Assembly (NCBI GenBank): GCA_016707005.1
Contig: JADJIQ010000002.1
Coordinates: 372,001 to 436,000, forward strand
DNA from: Ignavibacteria bacterium
GTDB taxonomy: Bacteria; Bacteroidota; Ignavibacteria; Kapaibacteriales; Kapaibacteriaceae
DNA length: 64,000 nucleotides
Direction of reading: 5' to 3'
Shown here: piece by piece, positions 30,799 to 38,070 of the stretch
Layout: each line of letters begins with the position of its first letter
Numbering within the stretch: the stretch's first letter is position 1
Notes under the pieces: model-generated
Databases searched by the model: none
The model's input: only the letters and a program-made list of their open reading frames with translations
Told to the model about the DNA's origin: nothing
Made by a program: the position numbers and the translations under genes

Positions 30799-32064
30799 AT
30801 GCGCATCAAATTCTATATTGACCGGCCTGATGAACCGGTCTCTACGATCATGGCAAACGTTGCATTTGCCGGCAAACGGTTCCGCTTTAGTACGGGCGTC
30901 AGCATCTCCCCTACGCATTGGAATCACGATAAGCAGGAGATCAAGCCTGCCGAACGCAATCGAGCAGCCTACATGAAGCGGCTTGATGCCATCGACGCAG
31001 AGATACGAAGTGCATACCACGCCATCCAGTTTGGTAAGGACGGCAAGGCTGTGAGCTCCACGGCACTGAAGGAGTATCAGGCCCGGATCAAGGAGTTCTT
31101 GGACGACAAACCCAAGGGGCCAAAGAACGACAACGTACTGGGCCAGTTTGATCGCTTCATTCACGAGTATCGTATCGCTGCCGGCAACGCGATGGTCACT
31201 AACCAACGTCCAGCCGAAGCTACTCTGAATCGCTACCGTCTCGTGTCACGTCGCCTTGGTGATTTTGCCAAGGCTCGCAAGATCGAACTCGCATTCGATG
31301 GGATCAATACGGACTTCTATCGCCAGTTCGTGGGATGGCTCTCAACAGAACAGAATCTCTATGATTCGAGCGTCGGCAACCACATCAAGATCCTGAAGAC
31401 CTTCATGCGGTGGTGTATGGATGAAGGTCTGCACAAGAACGTAGAGTTCCAGAAGTTCTATAAGCCTGAATCACTCGGCGAGACCATCGCTCTATCAGCA
31501 AAGGAGCTACGGATGATCCGCGATGTGGATCTCACAAACAACCCAAGGCTTGCACGAATTCGAGATCACTTCTTGATCCAGACATACACCAGCCTTCGGT
31601 ACAGCGACCTCGTGAAGCTCGAACCCAAGCACTTCGATCTCGTCAACGGCTTCATACACGTGCCTATCACAAAGACGGACGTGCGACCCATAATTCCGAT
31701 CACTCCCCCACTCTCTGCTGTGCTTGAGCGGTATCCAAGCTTGCTGTTTGAGTTTGTCAGCAACGTAAAAGCAAACAAGTACCTCAAGGAACTTGGCAAG
31801 CTCGCCGGTCTTGTGTCACCCATCATCGTTGGGCATAGTAAGGGAGGCAAACGCATCGACCAGCTCGTACCAAGGTATCAAGAACTCTCTACGCACGTAG
31901 CCCGTCGAACCTTTGTCACAGTGAGCCTCGAGTTCGGCGTACAAGACTCCATCATTCGTTTTGTTACTGGCCACAAGACCTCAGATGTTATGGCAAAACA
32001 CTATGCTAAACCATCTGCGGACGTTGTGCACGATGTGGTTTGTGAAGCATGGAGGAAGCTATGA
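30799..32064 (+). CDS. int: tyrosine recombinase/integrase
   Basis: A 421-residue site-specific recombinase of the type common in Bacteroidota mobile elements, with an N-terminal arm-binding domain, a SAM-like core-binding domain (about 115-215) and a C-terminal catalytic domain. The catalytic arginine lies in TSLRYSDL, HxxR in STHVARRTF, the second histidine in TGHKTSDV and the tyrosine nucleophile in MAKHYAK. It starts just after a palindrome and lies 190 nt from the attachment site, so it is the enzyme expected to integrate this island in tRNA-Arg. The next gene overlaps its stop by 4 bp. Confidence 0.95.
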   Translation: MRIKFYIDRPDEPVSTIMANVAFAGKRFRFSTGVSISPTHWNHDKQEIKPAERNRAAYMKRLDAIDAEIRSAYHAIQFGKDGKAVSSTALKEYQARIKEFLDDKPKGPKNDNVLGQFDRFIHEYRIAAGNAMVTNQRPAEATLNRYRLVSRRLGDFAKARKIELAFDGINTDFYRQFVGWLSTEQNLYDSSVGNHIKILKTFMRWCMDEGLHKNVEFQKFYKPESLGETIALSAKELRMIRDVDLTNNPRLARIRDHFLIQTYTSLRYSDLVKLEPKHFDLVNGFIHVPITKTDVRPIIPITPPLSAVLERYPSLLFEFVSNVKANKYLKELGKLAGLVSPIIVGHSKGGKRIDQLVPRYQELSTHVARRTFVTVSLEFGVQDSIIRFVTGHKTSDVMAKHYAKPSADVVHDVVCEAWRKL

Positions 32065-33311
32065 ATAACATTTACACTCCCGAATCGATCATTGCCCCAA
32101 TTGGGATAGCGTTCGCCGACGAAGATATTGAATCCATCAATGATGATCTTCCCATTCAGAAGCGTATCGATCTTCTTGAGAGCTTTGTAAGCGATGCCGG
32201 GCGCAACATACCTCGAAAGATTGCAGAGTACCTGTATGAAGAACTTCATGACTCTCAGCCGCTTACTGAAGACAACAAGCAAGCTCATATTGTAAAGGCA
32301 GACACCATTCGAATGCCACACCGTCTTGGTGACCTGACACGTCCTGAATATGCAGATGCAGTTGAATGTTGGGAACAAATGGCAATAGCTAACAACGCGC
32401 CCGCGTTAGTGAATGAAGTGCCTTTGGATGCACTTTTAAAATGGCAACGCATTCATCATCACGTTCTATGCAACGATTCTATTGCCGGACCTATCATGGA
32501 GAGACAGAGGAGGCTAATGATTGATTTTGCAAGGAACAAGCGCTGGGGTCGAGCAGCCGTTCAGTCCTTGGTCCGATTGGAATCTGTTGTATCTACTCAT
32601 GCTACCGATGAGAGAGCCGTAAGTGATCAGAAGTGGAATTCTTTAGTACAGCTCATCAATGAGTTCTCCAAACGTTCGATCGATTTGTCTCAATTCATCG
32701 ACGCTGATGAAGTCGCGATCCTTGAAGAGCGGTTCAATTCAATCAGTGTTATTGATTTGGTCTATGCAATTGACAACATCCTTCCATCCAACGATGTCAT
32801 AAGTATGTACATTGATCTTGGTCTTTGCGAACTGAATACGATGGCATACGTTCGGAGATTACGTGAGAAGATAGAACAGCTGACAAATCGCCAAGCCAGC
32901 TTCTCTGATACTACAGTGCTTGAAGAACAGAAGATGCTCACACCGGAAGAATTCGCCGAGCTATTGTTCAAGAGCTTAACAGCACGTAAGATCATAGGTG
33001 CTTGTTCGAGATACCATCTGCTTACAATCTGTCAGAGTGCTGGGAAGAAAGGCAAGCTGCTATTACGCATACCTGGTGGTGACCTTTGGTGTGGCCAGAT
33101 TGCCTATCGAATAGCCCAGCAACTTGGACAGGCGGAACCAATGTTTAAAGTTTATAACGGCCGAACGAGCACACACGAGCCACGGGAATTGGCAAAGACT
33201 AACATGGATAGGACGCTTAGAAGGAAAGAGAATGCAAAAAAAGTTCGCCCTGACAATGTAAAGGCGTTCTTCGAGGAGATCTCCAACGTTACGATAGTAT
33301 TCACCCAATAG
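32061..33311 (+). CDS. unknown island protein coupled to the integrase
   Basis: A 416-residue, apparently cytoplasmic protein with no recognised domain. Its ATG at 32061 overlaps the integrase stop (ATGA), so the two are translated together. The sequence is mostly helical and charged. Features include a segment rich in Arg/Leu near residues 150-175 (MERQRRLMIDFARNKRWG), a central helical part, and a C-terminal part with a possible beta sheet (KLLLRIPGGDLWCGQIAYRIAQQ) and a basic stretch (DRTLRRKENAKKVRPDN). A role in recombination directionality, replication or defence is possible, but nothing in the sequence decides it. Confidence 0.75.
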   Translation: MNNIYTPESIIAPIGIAFADEDIESINDDLPIQKRIDLLESFVSDAGRNIPRKIAEYLYEELHDSQPLTEDNKQAHIVKADTIRMPHRLGDLTRPEYADAVECWEQMAIANNAPALVNEVPLDALLKWQRIHHHVLCNDSIAGPIMERQRRLMIDFARNKRWGRAAVQSLVRLESVVSTHATDERAVSDQKWNSLVQLINEFSKRSIDLSQFIDADEVAILEERFNSISVIDLVYAIDNILPSNDVISMYIDLGLCELNTMAYVRRLREKIEQLTNRQASFSDTTVLEEQKMLTPEEFAELLFKSLTARKIIGACSRYHLLTICQSAGKKGKLLLRIPGGDLWCGQIAYRIAQQLGQAEPMFKVYNGRTSTHEPRELAKTNMDRTLRRKENAKKVRPDNVKAFFEEISNVTIVFTQ

Positions 33312-33501
33312 ACTCGTTATTCATAGTAGGAGAAACCATCAAGTGCCACCACTCACCAAGTCGCGCCAACAGCAACCAACAGAGCTATAAGTTGTTGCCT
33401 GTCATAGAGTTACAGAGTCGCTATTCTCAGTGAGTAGGGCTGTTTAAAAAAAAGGAATCATGAAATATTGGGTTATTACTCACCCACTTTCATGGTGTCT
33501 C

Positions 33502-33819
33502 ATGTCCACTTCCACAATGCTTCAATCCGTCTCACCTGACGAGTTAAGCGCCCTCATTCATGCTGCTGTCGAATCAGCGCACAAGCAGGCGAGCCCGAAG
33601 CCGCCACCCGATCCGAAACAAGAGGATCGGGTTTTGACGAGACAGGAGGCAGCGCAGTATCTGCGCATAAGCCTCCCTACCCTATCGCGCCGCATCAAGG
33701 ACGGAACCATACCGGTCGTCCACGTTTGCGGACGCACGCTCATCCGCCGCAAAGACCTCGATGCACTGCTCGGTGTCACTTCCGCTCTTGGTCAATCCAA
33801 CGGAGGTGGCCATGAGTAA
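33502..33819 (+). CDS. helix-turn-helix excisionase-like protein
   Basis: A protein of about 105 residues with a C-terminal MerR-like HTH_17 domain (LTRQEAAQYLRISLPTLSRRIKDGTIPVVHVCGRTLIRRKDLDALL in two parts) as in excisionases and element regulators. The N-terminal part is a helix with a proline-rich linker. The start at MSTSTMLQS is preferred; an ATG at 33460 with AAGGA 4 nt upstream is an alternative and would add 14 residues. It begins an operon with the split primase genes, which fits control of excision or replication. Confidence 0.78.
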   Translation: MSTSTMLQSVSPDELSALIHAAVESAHKQASPKPPPDPKQEDRVLTRQEAAQYLRISLPTLSRRIKDGTIPVVHVCGRTLIRRKDLDALLGVTSALGQSNGGGHE

Positions 33820-33985
33820 GCAGTATAAGTTCTCGAAGAAGAAGATCGACTGCCCCTGTGGGAAGAGCTCATCCTTTTGTCCACTCATCGACAACCCACG
33901 GGCCGGCAAGTGCTTTTCGCACAAGTGTGGTCAGCAATTCATAGCCCCGAAGAGTGCCCATGGCAATGGAAGGGGGCACCGATGA
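33812..33985 (+). CDS. small zinc-ribbon protein, primase zinc module
   Basis: A 57-residue basic protein with cysteines in CPCGKSSSFC and GKCFSHKCG, a CxC-x6-C...C-x4-C arrangement typical of a zinc ribbon. GGAGG lies 5 nt before the ATG. It overlaps the preceding gene by 8 bp and the following Toprim gene by 4 bp (ATGA). In related element primases the zinc ribbon is the N-terminal part of the Toprim-helicase protein. Here it is a separate gene, so the two products probably act together. Confidence 0.7.
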   Translation: MSKQYKFSKKKIDCPCGKSSSFCPLIDNPRAGKCFSHKCGQQFIAPKSAHGNGRGHR

Positions 33986-35892
33986 CAAGCCACTACCTGT
34001 ATCGTGACAAATCCAGCGACCTACAATACCGAGTTGTCGTCGACAGGACAAATCATTGCAAAAAGACGGTCTTTCAACAGCGATATGTTGACGGTGAATT
34101 TGTCAACGGCATGATAGGGGTGATCCTACTTCTCTTTCGACTACCAGAACTCTTAGCCGCGATAGCACGTGGTGAGACGGTCTACATTTGCGAGGGCGAG
34201 AAGGACGTCATGCGTTTGGTCGGGCTGGGTCTTGTTGCCACGACAAACACCGGAGGTGCAGGCAAATGGCTCGCAGAGTACGCGCAGTACTTCGATGGTG
34301 CACGCGTGGTGATCGTTGGAGATATCGATGAAGTAGGCCGGCTTCACGTTCAACAGGTTATCGACTCGCTTCTTGCACACGGCAATCTTGCAAGTCTCCG
34401 CGTTGTTGATCTAACCACCTTGGGCAGGCCTTTGCCGCCCAAGGGGGACGTCTCCGACTTTCTGGATGCCGGTGGCAGCATACACGAGGTCACGATGGCC
34501 GCAGAAAGTGCCCCAGAGCTGGTCGTAGCAGAGGGTGAGGGCGTGGAACACCCAACAATTCACGTAGACAAGTTGCCAGCGCTGTTGAACCGCATTGTCT
34601 CGACTGAAGTTGATGTGCAAGACCAGTTAACGTTGCTACTGTCATGCCTGGTAACGCTTGGCTCATTCATGACAACCGTCACAATGATCGTTGCAGGACG
34701 GGCGCTGTTTCCAATGCTGTATCTCATGATCATCGGTGCAGCAGGGACAGGTAAGGGGCTTGCATCTATTAGCAGGGACTTGGTGTACGAAATACATAAG
34801 TCAAAGAAGGATGAGTACCGTAGACAATTGGCAACGTACGAGTATGAGAGGGATGCACATGCAGCGATGAAATCAAAAGACCCAGCTCCAAAACCGCCAG
34901 GTCAGTTGTCCTTAATCGTTCCGGGTAACAGTACCGCCCCTGTGATCTTGGAGGCTATGGGAAACAATCCTTCATCACTAACTCATGAGACAGAAGCGGA
35001 CGTTTTGGCCACGATGTTAAAGGCTGACTATGGTGATCTATCTGGTGTTATGCGCCAGGCCTACTCCCACGAACCCGTAAGCTTTGGTCGTGCTCGTCTC
35101 AATGACATCCTTGAAGTTGCCGTACCAAGACTCGCTATCTGTATCTCTGGTACTCCCGGACAGGTTGCCTCCTTCTTCCGCGACAGTGAGAACGGACTGG
35201 TCAGTCGTTTCGCATTCCACGTTCTAACGAGACGTTCGAAGTACAAGGATCAATTCGATCGCACCCTCTGGAATGTTCAGTCAATCGGGAAGCAGTTCGC
35301 AGATCGCGTAAAGACTCTGTATGAAGAGATTCGCAATCCCGATAACACGAGCATTGAGGTGTGCTTGACAGATCAGCAACGTTCTACGCTCCGACCGCTG
35401 ATGGAAGCTTCGGACGTGCTTGCTGAGGATGACGGTGATTCGCACACTGCAGCGGTACGCCGGAATCCCATCCTCATCGCACGCTTCGCCACGGTCTTAA
35501 CGATTTCGCGATTCATTGCCGTGGACGGCGAAGATCACCTCACTGTTGATGCACTGTCTCACTTGGAACGTGGTCAGTTCTGCATCTACGTGAGTGATGA
35601 CGACTTCGACACGGCCATTTCACTTGCCAGATACGCCTTGCAGACAGCTCATTCAATCGGTGGTCTGTTGCCCGAGAATACTCCGTCCGTGCTCAAGCGT
35701 TCTCAGCGGTGCGCACAGGCGTGGTACAACAGCCTCCCACAAGAGTTCGAGCGTAAAGACGCCGTCAATAGCGGTATGACCCACGGATTGAGTACTCGCA
35801 CTGTTGATCGCAAGCTCAATGAGCCTGCTCTTTTCATTCGTACCCGGCCTGGTTTCTATTCCAAAACTGCCCATGGCAAGGTGGCAACATGA
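33982..35892 (+). CDS. Toprim-DUF3987 primase/helicase-like protein
   Basis: A 636-residue replication protein. The N-terminal Toprim domain shows the glutamate in VYICEGEKDVMRL and the acidic pair in VVIVGDIDEVGR, within residues about 65-125. The C-terminal half is a DUF3987 P-loop domain with GAAGTGKG near residue 255 and the segment LSLIVPGNSTAPVILEAM. Such proteins are frequent in satellites, plasmids and islands, where they prime or unwind element DNA. The start at 33982 is set by the ATGA overlap with the zinc-ribbon gene. Repeats resembling iterons follow the stop codon. Confidence 0.82.
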   Translation: MTSHYLYRDKSSDLQYRVVVDRTNHCKKTVFQQRYVDGEFVNGMIGVILLLFRLPELLAAIARGETVYICEGEKDVMRLVGLGLVATTNTGGAGKWLAEYAQYFDGARVVIVGDIDEVGRLHVQQVIDSLLAHGNLASLRVVDLTTLGRPLPPKGDVSDFLDAGGSIHEVTMAAESAPELVVAEGEGVEHPTIHVDKLPALLNRIVSTEVDVQDQLTLLLSCLVTLGSFMTTVTMIVAGRALFPMLYLMIIGAAGTGKGLASISRDLVYEIHKSKKDEYRRQLATYEYERDAHAAMKSKDPAPKPPGQLSLIVPGNSTAPVILEAMGNNPSSLTHETEADVLATMLKADYGDLSGVMRQAYSHEPVSFGRARLNDILEVAVPRLAICISGTPGQVASFFRDSENGLVSRFAFHVLTRRSKYKDQFDRTLWNVQSIGKQFADRVKTLYEEIRNPDNTSIEVCLTDQQRSTLRPLMEASDVLAEDDGDSHTAAVRRNPILIARFATVLTISRFIAVDGEDHLTVDALSHLERGQFCIYVSDDDFDTAISLARYALQTAHSIGGLLPENTPSVLKRSQRCAQAWYNSLPQEFERKDAVNSGMTHGLSTRTVDRKLNEPALFIRTRPGFYSKTAHGKVAT

Positions 35893-36110
35893 CAACATGC
35901 CCGATTCGACCTTGCCACGTTGCCACATTGCCACGTGGGTCAATCCCTGTGAAGGTATGTACGAGCCTTCCCTTCACATTCCTTCACGTTGAAGTCAATT
36001 CCTTAGAACCACGAGCAATTCCTTCAAAACGCACCAGATGCTCCATGTTGTACGACAGATTCCTTCACATTCCGCTCCGTTTCTTCAGCGGTACCGGAAT
36101 GTCCCTTCAC
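35881..36110. repeat. iteron-like repeats, candidate replication origin
   Basis: TTGCCAC occurs at 35912, 35920 and 35928, exactly 8 bp apart, with an inverted copy at 35881. CCTTCAC occurs at 35971, 35981, 36062 and 36104, with an inverted copy at 35949 and a near copy at 36021. They lie in the 253-nt non-coding stretch just after the primase/helicase gene. This is where satellites and small replicons often keep their origin. There is no other gene in this stretch. Confidence 0.5.
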
Positions 36111-36145
36111 ACCTCATTGATCCAACACTATTGAGCCCCTAATCC

Positions 36146-36388
36146 ATGAATAACGACGTCACAACCCGCGAGTTCGGCATGGTTCTGAAGACATGCGGAT
36201 ACTTCCAGGCCGACTTTGCACGCTACATCGACCGATCGCCGGCGTTTGTGCACAAGCTCTGTATCAACTACGACGTTCCCGTGCCATACCGTTGGGTCGA
36301 CCAGGCACGACTCATGGTCGGTGCCGAGAATTTCGAGGCCGCACTCATACGAGCACGTGTGGTGATCGAGTCAAGGAGGAAGAAATAG
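36146..36388 (+). CDS. small HTH regulator
   Basis: An 80-residue basic protein with a Cro/CI-like helix-turn-helix (FGMVLKTCGYFQADFARYIDRSPAFVHKLC). It ends in a basic ESRRKK tail. It is the last gene of the replication segment and could control the element's own transcription. Family assignment rests only on length, charge and the HTH-like spacing. The 248 nt after it hold no recognisable feature. Confidence 0.6.
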   Translation: MNNDVTTREFGMVLKTCGYFQADFARYIDRSPAFVHKLCINYDVPVPYRWVDQARLMVGAENFEAALIRARVVIESRRKK

Positions 36389-36636
36389 CCTAAAGGCCTT
36401 CGCAGCCGGCCGCAATCACAGACAATGCTTTGGTCAACCATGCTTGTAACGCCCTGCAGGCAGATTACAAATCGCAGGATGTCGATAGTGATGCCGTAGT
36501 TCACATGAAATACGGACATGAGCTACTGATGTCGTGCGATTTCTTTCTCCGCTGATCACTTGGTTGAGTTCTACATTGACTACTATGAGTGGTTGGATGC
36601 CAAACCCTCGTCAATAACCCAGCATAAATGAGAACA

Positions 36637-37578
36637 TCATAGCTTCGGCATAGTATATATCAGATACTTAGATCCAGTATCGGGGTTAGTGTAGTCCAAC
36701 TCCTTCGGCCTGACTTCGTCAAAACGCTTTCGCCAGTTAGTGTGTAGGTTCCTGAGTGTATACTCGCCTACTCCGATTCCTCCGACCGGAGTCTTTGCCT
36801 GAATCTTGCAAGCAAGACTAACGAGTGGCCCAATGATGTCGCGTTGCTGTGTAGAGGCCACGCTGCCAAGGGTAACTACAGATGCCGATCCCGAGTCCAT
36901 TCCAATTCTGACTGCTATCTCTGCCCTTCCAAGGGCTTTCAGCTCAGGGTTAATCCCGTCTTGAACCAAGCGAAGAATAGAACAAGCACAGTCCATCGCG
37001 AGATCGTTCTTTGTTATGAAGCTCGGAGCTGGGAAGTAGGCTATCGCACCATCGCCTGTAAACTTCAGAATGTGCCCACGAAAGAGTGGCACAAGGTCTG
37101 CCAGCTCATTCAGAAACGTTTGCACAGTTGCCACGTAGTGTTCGGTTGATTGCGTCACAGCCATTGACGTCGATCCAACGAGATCAACAGACATAATCAC
37201 GAATTCGTTATCAGCCGCAATCAGTTTATCGAGATACTCTTTCGAAGTGTCTCTACTCGCATCGTTCGCTAATGATATTCCAGTCAGAGAAGAACGGATT
37301 TCGCTACGTCTCCCTACAACATAGCTACCAGAATCTCCGATAAGCGGTGGCTCAATGTTTGGCTGCGTTTTGAGCATGAACTCAGCAGTCTCCTGCAATA
37401 TGTTCTCTGGTAGATAGAGATTGTCGAGTCGGTCATACCATAGCTTCTTTCCGTCTATTTCTCGCAGTTCATAGCGTTCGCGATTAGGTACGAGAACGAA
37501 TGAGAACGTCCCCTTCTCCTCGTCACATCCCGTAATCTCCATTGTAAAATCCATACGCCATTTCAACTTCTTACTCAC
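36637..37578 (-). CDS. class III nucleotide cyclase domain protein
   Basis: A 313-residue soluble protein starting at GTG 37578. Residues about 125-265 form a class III cyclase catalytic domain. The metal-binding aspartates are D132 in SVDLVGST and D176 in KFTGDGAIAYF. The usual VNxAxRL transition-state motif reads VSLACKI (253-259), with Asn replaced by Ser254 and Arg by Lys258, so the substrate or mechanism may differ from adenylate cyclase. The N-terminal 120 residues are not recognised. Placement in a defence island recalls Pycsar pyrimidine cyclases, but no intact effector is adjacent. The upstream partner frame overlaps its GTG by 4 bp. Confidence 0.75.
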   Translation of the reverse strand: MSKKLKWRMDFTMEITGCDEEKGTFSFVLVPNRERYELREIDGKKLWYDRLDNLYLPENILQETAEFMLKTQPNIEPPLIGDSGSYVVGRRSEIRSSLTGISLANDASRDTSKEYLDKLIAADNEFVIMSVDLVGSTSMAVTQSTEHYVATVQTFLNELADLVPLFRGHILKFTGDGAIAYFPAPSFITKNDLAMDCACSILRLVQDGINPELKALGRAEIAVRIGMDSGSASVVTLGSVASTQQRDIIGPLVSLACKIQAKTPVGGIGVGEYTLRNLHTNWRKRFDEVRPKELDYTNPDTGSKYLIYTMPKL

Positions 37579-38051
37579 AGTCGTTTCTCCATTTCTATGA
37601 TATGAATAGTGGATCGCTTCACAACGCCCGTTCCGGTATCTTCTGCTTCCATCAATCGATTTCTTCTGGTTGGCTCCTCGGTGCTCCGTATGTTGACATC
37701 TACACGTGTTCGCTATGAAGACTGTTCGGTGAAAAGGTCATACCTCGAATTACCGCCATTCTCAATTGCATGTCATCATATCGATGATTTGTTAATGTCC
37801 ATGGCAGAAAAGCCAAGGTATGGAAACTCATTGTCATCTACTTCAACAACGGACGAAATCATGCAACACTCAACTTTAGCAGCAAGCGTATTCACAAAGC
37901 TGTGTACATTCGCGAGGTCATGAGACTGCATTGATAGATGTGTACTTTTGTAGGCAAATACGATAACCTCCGGCGAGTGTGAGGTATGTCCAGATTCATA
38001 AGTCTTGAGTTTCCGAGTGTCGGCCTCCGATTGAAAGCGCCCTAATGTCAT
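37575..38051 (-). pseudogene. nonsense-interrupted partner of the cyclase
   Basis: One minus-strand frame runs from ATG 38051 to a TGA at 37575-37577 that overlaps the cyclase GTG (GTGA). It is interrupted by TGA TGA at 37773-37778 and one TAG about 20 codons later. The first part gives 91 residues (HSPEVIVFAYKSTHLS, LANVHSFVNTLAAKVECCM, VVEVDDNEFPYLGFSAMDI), and the last part reads RVDVNIRSTEEPTRRNRLMEAED and ends IHIIEMEKRL in two pieces. Protein-like composition and frame continuity on both sides suggest one inactivated gene. The 91-residue product might still be made. Its family is not recognised. Confidence 0.55.
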
Positions 38052-38070
38052 CTATCCATAGAAGTGAACC

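Noticed and set aside
37773..37778. TGA TGA as selenocysteine recoding in the cyclase partner
   Set aside because: Two adjacent TGA codons plus a TAG in the same frame fit nonsense decay better; no SECIS-like hairpin is evident right after.
37609..37923. Plus-strand reading frame of 104 codons opposite the cyclase partner
   Set aside because: Serine/threonine-rich with no domain-like pattern; the minus-strand frame has better protein character and a GTGA link to the cyclase.
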